In this document: piece after piece, positions 33,418-40,975 of the stretch
How the letters are laid out: every line of letters starts with the position of its first letter
Position numbering within the stretch: the stretch's first letter is position 1
Position numbers and translations under genes: made by a program
Notes under the pieces: model-generated
Database searches by the model: none
What the model was told of the DNA's origin: nothing
What the model saw: the letters and a program-made list of their open reading frames with translations, nothing else
Source of the DNA: Rhizobium leguminosarum
Lineage (GTDB): Bacteria; Pseudomonadota; Alphaproteobacteria; Rhizobiales; Rhizobiaceae
Reading direction: 5' to 3'
Assembly: GCF_004123835.1 (NCBI RefSeq)
Contig: NZ_MZMU01000025.1
Location: forward strand, 62,001 to 126,000
Length of the DNA: 64,000 nt

Positions 33418-33517
33418 AGCAATTCCAGGAAAAGTGCGAAGCGGTTTTTCGTCCGGAATTGCGTAAAAACAAAAGGCTAGAGCGGTCCTGCGCTTCCGTT
33501 AAAAGCTGACCGCTCTA
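33415..33517. repeat. Palindromic repeat family C, copy 2
   Basis: Reverse complement of the element at 21284: TAGAGCAATTCCAGG at one end, CCGCTCTAAGC at the other, with the same two palindromes. The stop codon of the upstream dehydrogenase gene lies on its edge. Confidence 0.85.
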
Positions 33518-33550
33518 AGCGCATCTCAGGATCGAATCACGCGAGGCGCA

Positions 33551-34024
33551 TCAAGACGCAAGGACCTTGCGCATCTCGATGAACGTCGTCTTGGCAAAGC
33601 CGGGATGGGCCTCTTCGGCGGTTCTGGAAAATCCCCAGGCGGCAAAGACGGCGTGGTTGTCGGTGAGTTCGATGCGCGTTTCCAGCCGCAAAGCGGGAAG
33701 GCCGAGTGCTGCAGCGGTCTCCTCGGCTGTTGTCAGCAGCCGCTTGCCGAGGCCCTTGCCCTGCACCTCAGGCAGAACGGCGAGCTTGCCGACATAGAGA
33801 CAATCGGCCTCCGGCCGCAGAAAGAGGCAGCCGATCAGTTTTTCGCCGTCGATCGCGATATGGCCGATCTCGGCCCTGGCCTTTTCTGCCAGCGACTCCG
33901 CCGTCAGCTCGAGCGCCGAGGATGGCGGGTCGATCCTGCCATTCATGGAGGCGAAGGCGGAAAGGATGAGCGTCAGCAGTTCATCCCAGCGCGTGAAAGT
34001 CTGATCAAGCCGAACAATCCTCAT
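33551..34024 (-). CDS. GNAT-family N-acetyltransferase
   Basis: 157 residues from ATG 34024, which overlaps the stop of the upstream ThiF/MoeB gene by four bases (ATGA). Motif A is VGKLAVLPEVQGKGLGKRLL (with QGKGLG for acetyl-CoA) and motif B follows (LRLETRIELTDNHAVFAAWGF). Substrate unknown. Last gene of the recF-ThiF-GNAT overlapping set. Confidence 0.85.
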   Translation of the reverse strand: MRIVRLDQTFTRWDELLTLILSAFASMNGRIDPPSSALELTAESLAEKARAEIGHIAIDGEKLIGCLFLRPEADCLYVGKLAVLPEVQGKGLGKRLLTTAEETAAALGLPALRLETRIELTDNHAVFAAWGFSRTAEEAHPGFAKTTFIEMRKVLAS

Positions 34025-34845
34025 CCCGCCTGTCTCTGTGTCGTACGGCGTCGTTTGTAGCGGACGGTGTCGAAGCGAGCCGAGAGTGCGTCGTAGAGCA
34101 GCAACCGTCCGACCAGCGGTTCGCCGGTGCCGGTGACGAGCTTGATCGCTTCCATCGCCATCATCGTGCCGATGACGCCTGTGAGCGCGCCGATGATGCC
34201 GGCCTCGGCGCATGCGGGAATCAATCCAGCCGGCGGCGCTTCCGGAAACAGGTCACGATATCGAGGGTTGGGCGTTCCGTCCTCAGCCGTATCATAGGGC
34301 TTGAGAACCGTCAGCGAGCCGTCGAAGCGCCCGACGGCGCCGGTGACGAGCGGAATATGCGCTTCATCAGCCGCATCGGCGGCGGCATAACGGGTGTCGA
34401 AATTGTCGGAGCCGTCGATCAGCAGATCGAAGCCCGAGAGTTGACGGCGGGCGGCCTCCGGGGAGAAGCGTTCCTCGAAGCGGATCAGTCGGACATGCGG
34501 ATTGAGCCTGGCGATGGCGAAGGCGGCGCTCTCCGTCTTCAATTCGCCGATCGTGCCGGAATCATGGATCACCTGGCGCTGCAGGTTCGACAATGACACT
34601 CGGTCGTCGTCGACGATCCCGAGCGTGCCGACGCCGGCTGCGGCCAGATATTGCAGGACCGGTGCACCGAGGCCACCGGCGCCGATCACCAGCACGCGGG
34701 CGGCTTTCAATTTCTGCTGGCCGGCGCCGCCGATCTCCGGCAGCAGGATGTGGCGGTGATAGCGCGCGATTTCTTCGGGGCTGAGCGGTTCCATGGTGCC
34801 GATGTTATCATGACGCCCGACGCCGGGAAAAGCCGCCTCCGTCAT
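34021..34845 (-). CDS. ThiF/MoeB-family adenylyltransferase
   Basis: E1-like enzyme that adenylates the C-terminal glycine of a sulfur-carrier protein (MoaD or ThiS). 274 residues; ATG 34845 overlaps the recF stop (ATGA), ATG 34794 is an alternative. The ATP loop is VIGAGGLGAPVLQYLAAAGVG, followed by DDDRVSLSNLQRQ with the conserved Arg and the SDNFDTRY motif. No CxxC zinc pairs and no rhodanese domain are visible; a Cys sits in IPACAEAGII. So it is a short MoeB/HesA-type protein, and which carrier it serves cannot be told. Confidence 0.88.
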   Translation of the reverse strand: MTEAAFPGVGRHDNIGTMEPLSPEEIARYHRHILLPEIGGAGQQKLKAARVLVIGAGGLGAPVLQYLAAAGVGTLGIVDDDRVSLSNLQRQVIHDSGTIGELKTESAAFAIARLNPHVRLIRFEERFSPEAARRQLSGFDLLIDGSDNFDTRYAAADAADEAHIPLVTGAVGRFDGSLTVLKPYDTAEDGTPNPRYRDLFPEAPPAGLIPACAEAGIIGALTGVIGTMMAMEAIKLVTGTGEPLVGRLLLYDALSARFDTVRYKRRRTTQRQAG

Positions 34846-35966
34846 TCGAACACCCTTCCGTCGGCCACCGTGAAAAACTGCGCCCTGTCGCCGAGTGCTG
34901 AAAACATCGCGCGATCCGTTCCGGTCATGAAGGCCTGGCCGCCGAGCCCGTCGATAAGGTCGAATAACGCGGCGCGGCGGCCCTCGTCGAGATGGGCCGC
35001 GATCTCGTCGAGCAGCAGGATCGGCGCATGGCCGGTGAGATTACCGACGAGCCGGGCATGCGCAAGCACCAGGCCGACAAGCAGCGCTTTCTGCTCGCCG
35101 GTGGAGCAACGCTCCGCCTCCATCGCCTTTTCGCGGTGATGCACGATGAGATCGGCCCGGTGCGGCCCCTCGAGCGTGCGCCCTGCGCCGGCATCGCGGT
35201 AGCGGCTCTCCGCCAGCATCGCCGCGTAGTCGTCCTCAAGGTCGACCGAGGGGCGCGAGAACTGGCCGTCCATGAAGCCTGAGAGTTGCAGCGATGCCGA
35301 AGGGAAGGGCGACGTTTCGCGGGTTTCCTCGATCAGCCGGGTCAGCAGGCCGAGCATCTCCTGCCGGGCGAGCGCCATGGCGATGCCGAGGCTTGCCATC
35401 TGCTCCTCGATGCCGGCAAGCCAGGAGGGATCGAAGCGCCCTTCATCCAGCAATTTGTTGCGGCTGCGCATGGCGCGCTCAAAATCGCTGGCGCGGCGGC
35501 CATGGGCGGGATCGAGCGACAGCACCAGCCGGTCGAGAAAGCGGCGCCGGTCGGAAGAGGCGCCGGTAAAGAGGCCGTCCATCGCCGGTGTCAGCCAGAG
35601 AAGGCGCAGATGGTCGGTCAGTTCGTCGGCAGTCTTTGCCGTCGTGCCATTGATGCGCAGCCTGCGGGCGGTGGTCTCCTCGCCCGTTTCGATGCCGGTG
35701 CCGATCTCGACGTCGCCCTCCATGCCGTCGAGCGCGGCGAAGATCGAAAAGCCGCCGGCCGCGCCGACCCGGGTAATATCGCCATAAGCCGCGCGGCGCA
35801 GGCCGCGGCCAGGCGAAAGCAGCGAGACTGCCTCCATGAGATTGGTCTTGCCGGCGCCGTTGTCTCCCGTCAGCACGGCATGCCGACCATCAAGGGTTAG
35901 GGCCGCCGCCACATAGTTGCGGAAGTCTGTCAGCTTCAGACGGGAAAGAGAAACCTTGTGCGGCAT
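34842..35966 (-). CDS. recF: DNA replication and repair protein RecF
   Basis: SMC-like ATPase that marks gapped DNA for RecOR loading of RecA. 374 residues; Walker A in LTGDNGAGKTNLMEAV, the ABC signature region in RCSTGEQKALLVGLVLAHARL, and Walker B in PILLLDEIAAHLD. Not linked to dnaA-dnaN-gyrB here, which is normal in Rhizobiales. Its stop overlaps the ThiF/MoeB start by four bases. Confidence 0.95.
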   Translation of the reverse strand: MPHKVSLSRLKLTDFRNYVAAALTLDGRHAVLTGDNGAGKTNLMEAVSLLSPGRGLRRAAYGDITRVGAAGGFSIFAALDGMEGDVEIGTGIETGEETTARRLRINGTTAKTADELTDHLRLLWLTPAMDGLFTGASSDRRRFLDRLVLSLDPAHGRRASDFERAMRSRNKLLDEGRFDPSWLAGIEEQMASLGIAMALARQEMLGLLTRLIEETRETSPFPSASLQLSGFMDGQFSRPSVDLEDDYAAMLAESRYRDAGAGRTLEGPHRADLIVHHREKAMEAERCSTGEQKALLVGLVLAHARLVGNLTGHAPILLLDEIAAHLDEGRRAALFDLIDGLGGQAFMTGTDRAMFSALGDRAQFFTVADGRVFE

Positions 35967-36415
35967 CGAATGTCCGGAATCGTAAAGCGTGACAGCTAAG
36001 CCGAAGCGGCGCTGATGGCAAGGCTGGCAGCTTTTTGGCCGTGGATCGCGTACCGCTGATGCTGCCGGACGTCAGGACGCGGCCGCTGGCGCCACGCAGG
36101 AGATATATTCCAGATGATCCCGTGACCGAAGTCCTTGTGTCCGACATCCTCCCCATGGAACGGCAGCCATGGACTTTCGAAATTCGGTTAAAAATACAAC
36201 CATCGGAGATGGCCTGACATCGCCAAACCGATACCGTCGACAGTCACTGCCAATGTCTTCCAGCTCCGGATATTCAGGGTTTGCCGCCATCCTCTAACGC
36301 TACTAACGTGACATAAAGCCCAAAAAAAGTTGGTTGAATTTTGCAACTGCAGGGTTGAGTTATTCGATGCAAGCGATATGGTAAACGGACCGTTTATGTA
36401 TAAGAGAGTAATGAA
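35967..36415. other. Intergenic region between recF and the XRE gene
   Basis: 449 bases. I see no gene: a 60-codon plus-strand frame at 36035 has no ribosome site and no recognisable composition. The region should hold the divergent promoters of recF and the XRE gene; the A/T-rich part from 36310 to 36410 and the palindrome at 36382 belong to the latter. Confidence 0.5.
36382..36396. promoter_or_regulatory. Palindrome TAAACGG-A-CCGTTTA, probable operator
   Basis: Perfect 7-1-7 inverted repeat 19 bases before the GTG of the XRE-family gene. Its place suggests autoregulation by that protein; this is inference from position and symmetry. Confidence 0.6.
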
Positions 36416-36781
36416 GTGCCAGATCCGGTTGATATTATCGTCGGTCGCAACGTCAGACAGTTTCGCGCCCTTCGCCGTGTTTCCCAGCTCGAACTTGGCG
36501 AAGCACTCGGACTGACTTTCCAGCAGATCCAGAAATACGAAAAGGGGACGAACCGCGTTTCCGCCAGCAAGCTGCATCAGATCGCGGTTTTTCTCGACGT
36601 CGAGATCTCTGCTCTCTTCGAGGGTGCCGGCATGTCACCCTTCGGGAGCCGTGTCGAACTCAGCCCCGACGCCTATGCGCTTGCGCTGAGCTACGACAAG
36701 CTGAACTCACCGGCAGGCAAGGAAGCGGTCAAGACCATCGTCACCCTCATGACGGGCGAAGCGGCCGAAACCGCCGCCTGA
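36416..36781 (+). CDS. XRE-family HTH regulator (PraR-like), GTG start
   Basis: 121 residues from GTG 36416 with AGAGAG upstream. The Cro/C1-type helix-turn-helix fills residues 8-65 (VGRNVRQFRALRRVSQLELG, then LTFQQIQKYEKGTNRVSAS). The sequence GITFQQIQKYEKG-like core is characteristic of the rhizobial PraR group, which controls biofilm and quorum-sensing genes; this may be a paralogue rather than PraR itself. The C-terminal half (LDVEISALFEGAG, then YALALSYDKLN) has no known domain. A perfect palindrome lies just upstream. Confidence 0.85.
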   Translation: MPDPVDIIVGRNVRQFRALRRVSQLELGEALGLTFQQIQKYEKGTNRVSASKLHQIAVFLDVEISALFEGAGMSPFGSRVELSPDAYALALSYDKLNSPAGKEAVKTIVTLMTGEAAETAA

Positions 36782-36940
36782 TTCCACCGCAGCAATCACG
36801 GTTCCCACGGAAAAGCACGACCTATTCAAGGTCTGGATGATTTCCGGACACATGCGGGTGTGCAGCGGTATTGGGAGATGACGTGCATCAGGACAAAGAT
36901 CGGAAGCAGACCGCCTGATTCAGGTTCGATGCCGCGCGCT

Positions 36941-37141
36941 TCAGTGAATCTCGCATTCGTGCAGCGCCATCAGCAGATCGTCCTGCGTCTGGTGGCCGGC
37001 ATGATAGAGGTCGATCGCGATGCTGGCGATGGAAAGGCCTTGCTGGCTGCGAAGCTTGATGTTGCGCTCGGCGCACCATGTGTAGATGGCGCCGGCGAGA
37101 ACGTCGACGTCTTCGGACTGAGAGGAAAAGGCTGGCGCCAT
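36941..37141 (-). CDS. Small hypothetical protein
   Basis: 66 residues (MAPAFSSQSEDVDVLAGAIY...). I do not recognise the family. The composition is protein-like and not of a shadow frame: a hydrophobic/amphipathic middle (DVLAGAIYTWCAERNIKL) and a helical C-terminus (DDLLMALHECEIH). Soluble, acidic overall. It stands alone between the XRE gene and dnaJ, with a palindromic repeat about 30 bases upstream of its start. Confidence rests on composition only. Confidence 0.6.
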   Translation of the reverse strand: MAPAFSSQSEDVDVLAGAIYTWCAERNIKLRSQQGLSIASIAIDLYHAGHQTQDDLLMALHECEIH

Positions 37142-37172
37142 GGTCGATACCCTTGGTTTGGTTGTCCCTCGC

Positions 37173-37254
37173 TAGAGCGCCGCGCTAAGGGCGCTCTATC
37201 ACTTTGATTTGGTGCATGACCCGAAAATCGATTCCGATTCTCGGGGTCATGCAC
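37173..37254. repeat. Palindromic element family D (single copy here)
   Basis: Two inverted repeats in tandem: TAGAGCGC/GCGCTCTA (37173-37198) and GTGCATGACCC ... GGGTCATGCAC around ATCGATTCCGAT (37212-37254). Structure is like the other intergenic palindromes, but no second copy is in the window. Confidence 0.6.
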
Positions 37255-37404
37255 TGACGGCAGAGACTGAATTCATTTGGAAAACTTGCAAGCGGCATCA
37301 TCTGGCTGCGTTAACGCAAGTCGTCGTCCCGCCCGCTGCCGTATCGATCCGGGACAGATTCGCCGGTATGGACGGCGAATGTCGCAAATTGGGACTCGCG
37401 CAAC

Positions 37405-37436
37405 AAAAAAGCCGGAGACGTTTCCGTCCCCGGCTT
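37405..37436 (-). terminator. Intrinsic terminator of dnaK-dnaJ
   Basis: On the minus strand a stem of GCCGGGGACG/CGTCTCCGGC (37436-37411, one wobble, GAAA-type loop) is followed by six T (37410-37405). It starts 26 bases after the dnaJ stop. Confidence 0.9.
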
Positions 37437-37461
37437 TCGTAATGGGCATGTCGATCGCAGC

Positions 37462-38589
37462 TCAGCCTTCGAAGAATTCCTTCATGCGGGCAAAGAAGCC
37501 GGTCGATTCGGGATTATTCTCCTTGGAGGAAAGCTGCTCGAATTCCTGAAGCAGTTCGCGCTGGCGCTTGGTAAGCTTTTGCGGCGTTTCGATCTGGATC
37601 TGAATGTAGAGGTCGCCCGTCTGCACCGAACGCAACACCGGCATGCCCTTGCCCTTGAGGCGGAACTGTTTGCCGACCTGGGTGCCCTCGGGCACGGTGA
37701 CGCGCGACTTGGTGCCGTCGAGCGTCGCCACGTCGAAGGTGCCACCGAGCGCGGCCGTCGTCATCGAGATCGGAACGGCGCAATAGAGATCGGCTCCGTC
37801 GCGCTGGTAGAATTCATGCGGTTTGACGGACAGGAAGATATAGAGGTCGCCTGCCGGTCCGCCGCGGGCGCCGGCCTCGCCTTCGCCCTGCAGCCGGATG
37901 CGGGTGCCGTCCTCGATGCCGGCGGGAATATTGACCGAGAGCGAACGCTCTTCCGTCACCCGGCCCTGGCCGTGGCACTTCGGGCAGGGATCGGGAATGA
38001 TCTGGCCGCGGCCGTGGCAGGTCGGGCAGGTCCGCTCGATCGAGAAGAAGCCCTGTGCCGCGCGCACGCGCCCCGTTCCCTGGCAGGTGCCGCAGTTCTT
38101 CGGCTGCGTGCCGGGTTTGGCGCCTGAACCCGAACAGACGTCGCAGGTGATCGACGTCGGAACGCGGATCTGCGCCGTCTTGCCGGAGAAAGACTCCTCC
38201 AGCGTTATTTCCATGTTGTAGCGAAGATCGGCGCCGCGTTCGCGGCCGCCCGACGAGCGCTGGCGCGCGCGCCCTCCACCCATCATCTCGCCGAAGATAT
38301 CCTCGAAAATGTCGGAGAAACCGCCGCCGGCAAATCCACCGCCACCGCCGCCCATGCCGCCATGCTCGAAGGCCGCATGACCATAGCGATCATAGGCCGC
38401 CCGCTTCTGCGGGTCCTTGAGCATCTCGTAGGCTTCGTTGATTTCCTTGAACTTCCGTTCGGCGTCCTTGTCATCCGGGTTCTTGTCCGGATGGTATTTC
38501 ATCGCCAGTTTGCGAAAGGCGCTTTTCAGCTCTTTCTCGTCCGCCGACTTGGCTACACCCAGAGTTTCGTAAAAGTCCGCTTTTGCCAT
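37462..38589 (-). CDS. dnaJ: Chaperone protein DnaJ
   Basis: Hsp40 co-chaperone that delivers substrates to DnaK and stimulates its ATPase. 375 residues: J domain with HPD near residue 33 (YHPDKNPDD), a Gly/Phe-rich linker (GGMGGGGGGFAGGGF), four CxxCxGxG zinc repeats (CDVCSGSG, CGTCQGTG, CPTCHGRG, CPKCHGQG) and the two C-terminal beta domains. Full type I DnaJ. 85 bases after dnaK, with hairpins in the gap. Confidence 0.97.
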   Translation of the reverse strand: MAKADFYETLGVAKSADEKELKSAFRKLAMKYHPDKNPDDKDAERKFKEINEAYEMLKDPQKRAAYDRYGHAAFEHGGMGGGGGGFAGGGFSDIFEDIFGEMMGGGRARQRSSGGRERGADLRYNMEITLEESFSGKTAQIRVPTSITCDVCSGSGAKPGTQPKNCGTCQGTGRVRAAQGFFSIERTCPTCHGRGQIIPDPCPKCHGQGRVTEERSLSVNIPAGIEDGTRIRLQGEGEAGARGGPAGDLYIFLSVKPHEFYQRDGADLYCAVPISMTTAALGGTFDVATLDGTKSRVTVPEGTQVGKQFRLKGKGMPVLRSVQTGDLYIQIQIETPQKLTKRQRELLQEFEQLSSKENNPESTGFFARMKEFFEG

Positions 38590-38602
38590 TAAGGATTAAA
38601 CC

Positions 38603-38640
38603 CCGGAAATGGATTTCCGGCTGCCATGGTGAGCAGCCGG
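38603..38640 (-). promoter_or_regulatory. Tandem hairpins between dnaK and dnaJ
   Basis: Two adjacent inverted repeats in the 85-base gap: CCGGAAA/TTTCCGG (38603-38620) and GGCTGC/GCAGCC (38620-38638). No U tract. They may set the relative amounts of dnaK and dnaJ mRNA by processing. Confidence 0.45.
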
Positions 38641-38674
38641 ATCAGATGTTGAAGCATAACCACGCCGTCGCGGA

Positions 38675-40591
38675 TTACGCGGACTTCTTGCGGTCGTCGT
38701 CCTTGATTTCCTCGTAGTCGGCATCGACGACGTTGTCGCCGCCTTCCGCGGAGGCATCGCCAGCAGCGCCGCCTTCGGCCTGCTGTGCTTCATAGATCGC
38801 CTGACCGAGCTTCATCGACACTTCCATCAGCGTCTGGGTCTTGGCCTTGATGTCGTCGGCATCGGGCTCGGATGCTTCCGACGCCGTCTTCAGTGCGGCA
38901 ATCGCATCCGAGATCGCGGTGCGGTCGGCCTCGGAAACCTTGTCGCCATAATCCTTCAGCGACTTTTCCGTGGAATGGATCAGGCTTTCGGCCTGGTTCC
39001 GGGCTTCGACGGCCTCGCGGCGCTTCTTGTCCTCGGTGGCATGGGCTTCGGCATCCTTCACCATCTTCTCGATGTCGGCGTCGGAAAGACCGCCGGAAGC
39101 CTGGATGCGGATCTGCTGTTCCTTGCCGGTGCCCTTGTCCTTGGCCGAAACCTGCACGATGCCGTTGGCATCGATATCGAAGGTGACTTCGATCTGCGGC
39201 ATGCCACGCGGCGACGGCGGCAGACCGACGAGGTCGAACTGGCCGAGCAACTTGTTGTCGGCAGCCATTTCACGCTCGCCCTGCGAAACGCGGATGGTCA
39301 CAGCCTGCTGGTTGTCTTCGGCGGTCGAAAACGTCTGGCTCTTCTTCGTCGGGATCGTCGTGTTGCGTTCGATCAGGCGGGTGAAGACACCGCCGAGCGT
39401 CTCGATGCCGAGCGACAGCGGCGTCACGTCGAGCAGCAGGACGTCCTTGACGTCGCCCTGCAGAACGCCGGCCTGGATGGCGGCGCCAAGGGCCACCACT
39501 TCATCCGGGTTGACGCCCTTGTGCGGCTCCTTGCCGAACAGCTGCTTGACGACTTCCTGTACCTTCGGCATGCGGCTCATGCCGCCGACGAGAACCACTT
39601 CGTCGATTTCGGCAGCGGTGACGCCGGCATCCTTGAGCGCTGCCTTGCATGGCGCGATCGTGCGCTGGACGAGATCGTCGACCAGGCTTTCGAGCTTGGC
39701 GCGGGTCAGCTTCAACGTCAGATGCTTCGGGCCGGAGGCGTCGGCCGTGATGAACGGCAGGTTGATTTCGGTCTGCTGCGAGGACGAAAGCTCGATCTTT
39801 GCCTTTTCCGCAGCTTCCTTGAGGCGCTGCAGGGCAAGCTTGTCGTTCTTCAGGTCGATGCCGTTGTCCCTCTTGAACTCGGCAACGAGATATTCGACGA
39901 GACGCATGTCGAAGTCTTCACCGCCGAGGAAGGTATCGCCGTTGGTGGACTTCACTTCGAAGACGCCGTCACCGATCTCGAGGATCGAAATATCGAAGGT
40001 GCCGCCGCCAAGGTCGTAGACGGCAATCGTCTTGCCTTCTTTCTTGTCGAGACCGTAAGCGAGCGCTGCAGCAGTCGGCTCGTTGATGATGCGCAGGACT
40101 TCAAGACCGGCGATGCGGCCGGCATCCTTAGTTGCCTGGCGCTGCGCGTCGTTGAAGTAGGCGGGAACGGTGATGACGGCCTTCTCGACCTTCTCGCCGA
40201 GATAGGATTCGGCGGTTTCCTTCATCTTCTGAAGGATCATCGCGGAAATCTGTGCGGGCGAGTAGCCCTTGCCATTGGCTTCGACCCAGGCGTCGCCATT
40301 GTCGCCCTTGACGATGGTGAAGGGAACGAGATGCTTGTCCTTCTCGACGGTCGGATCTTCGTAGCGGCGGCCGATCAGGCGCTTGACAGCAAAGAGCGTA
40401 TTCGTCGGGTTGGTGACTGCCTGGCGCTTGGCCGGCTGGCCGACGAGGCGTTCGCCATCATCGGAAAATGCCACCATGGAAGGGGTCGTACGCGCACCTT
40501 CCGCATTCTCGATAACCTTCGCGTCCTTGCCGTCCATGACTGCGACGCAGGAATTCGTCGTTCCAAGGTCGATACCAATTACTTTTGCCAT
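38675..40591 (-). CDS. dnaK: Molecular chaperone DnaK (Hsp70)
   Basis: ATP-dependent chaperone of 638 residues. ATG 40591 (MAKVIGIDLGTTN) is preceded by GGAGAG. The three Hsp70 signatures are present (IDLGTTNSCVAVMDG; IAVYDLGGGTFDISIL; VVLVGGMSRMPKVQEVV). The C-terminal lid is followed by an acidic tail with DNVVDADYEEIKDDD. The leader holds a heat-shock-type promoter motif. Transcribed with dnaJ. Confidence 0.98.
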   Translation of the reverse strand: MAKVIGIDLGTTNSCVAVMDGKDAKVIENAEGARTTPSMVAFSDDGERLVGQPAKRQAVTNPTNTLFAVKRLIGRRYEDPTVEKDKHLVPFTIVKGDNGDAWVEANGKGYSPAQISAMILQKMKETAESYLGEKVEKAVITVPAYFNDAQRQATKDAGRIAGLEVLRIINEPTAAALAYGLDKKEGKTIAVYDLGGGTFDISILEIGDGVFEVKSTNGDTFLGGEDFDMRLVEYLVAEFKRDNGIDLKNDKLALQRLKEAAEKAKIELSSSQQTEINLPFITADASGPKHLTLKLTRAKLESLVDDLVQRTIAPCKAALKDAGVTAAEIDEVVLVGGMSRMPKVQEVVKQLFGKEPHKGVNPDEVVALGAAIQAGVLQGDVKDVLLLDVTPLSLGIETLGGVFTRLIERNTTIPTKKSQTFSTAEDNQQAVTIRVSQGEREMAADNKLLGQFDLVGLPPSPRGMPQIEVTFDIDANGIVQVSAKDKGTGKEQQIRIQASGGLSDADIEKMVKDAEAHATEDKKRREAVEARNQAESLIHSTEKSLKDYGDKVSEADRTAISDAIAALKTASEASEPDADDIKAKTQTLMEVSMKLGQAIYEAQQAEGGAAGDASAEGGDNVVDADYEEIKDDDRKKSA

Positions 40592-40704
40592 GTCATTCTC
40601 TCCTTGAAGCAAGCTGTCGGAACCCCGAGAAGGCATTTCCCTGACAGCCCCTTACGGGATGGGTCTACTTGAGATTACGCAATCGTGATTGCGGTGATGC
40701 GGCG

Positions 40705-40734
40705 TATATAAGGAGCGGTTTTCTGGACTGCAAG
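40705..40734 (-). promoter_or_regulatory. RpoH (sigma-32)-type promoter of dnaK
   Basis: On the minus strand CTTGCA (40734-40729) and CTTATATA (40712-40705) lie 16 bases apart, about 115 bases before the dnaK ATG. This agrees with the alphaproteobacterial RpoH pattern (CTTG, 16-18 bases, C-T/C-TAT). Confidence 0.55.
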
Positions 40735-40834
40735 GCGAGAAATGCCCCGGAATCCAGCAAAACGAATGTGTTGCGTTCAATTTTGACGGTAGCCGGGAAA
40801 GAGGTCGCCCCATGTCCGGAAAGCGGCCGATTTT

Positions 40835-40942
40835 TAGAGCATGTCGCGCAAAACTGTGCAGCCGTTTTGCGACAACGACATGCGTAAAACAAAGACCTAA
40901 AGCGCGAGAAGCGACTCTGAAAGATCGCGATGCGCTTTAGAG
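40835..40942. repeat. RIME-type repeat family A, copy 3
   Basis: About 108 bases from TTAGAGCATGTCGCG to GCGCTTTAGAGC, full-length with both palindromes. It lies between the dnaK promoter region and the end of the penicillin-binding protein gene. Confidence 0.88.
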
Positions 40943-40975
40943 CAACGGGCTTGTGTTGGACATGCAGCAAAGATC

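Noticed and set aside
36035..36217. 60-codon plus-strand open frame in the recF-XRE gap
   Set aside because: No ribosome site, unusual composition, and it lies in a promoter region.
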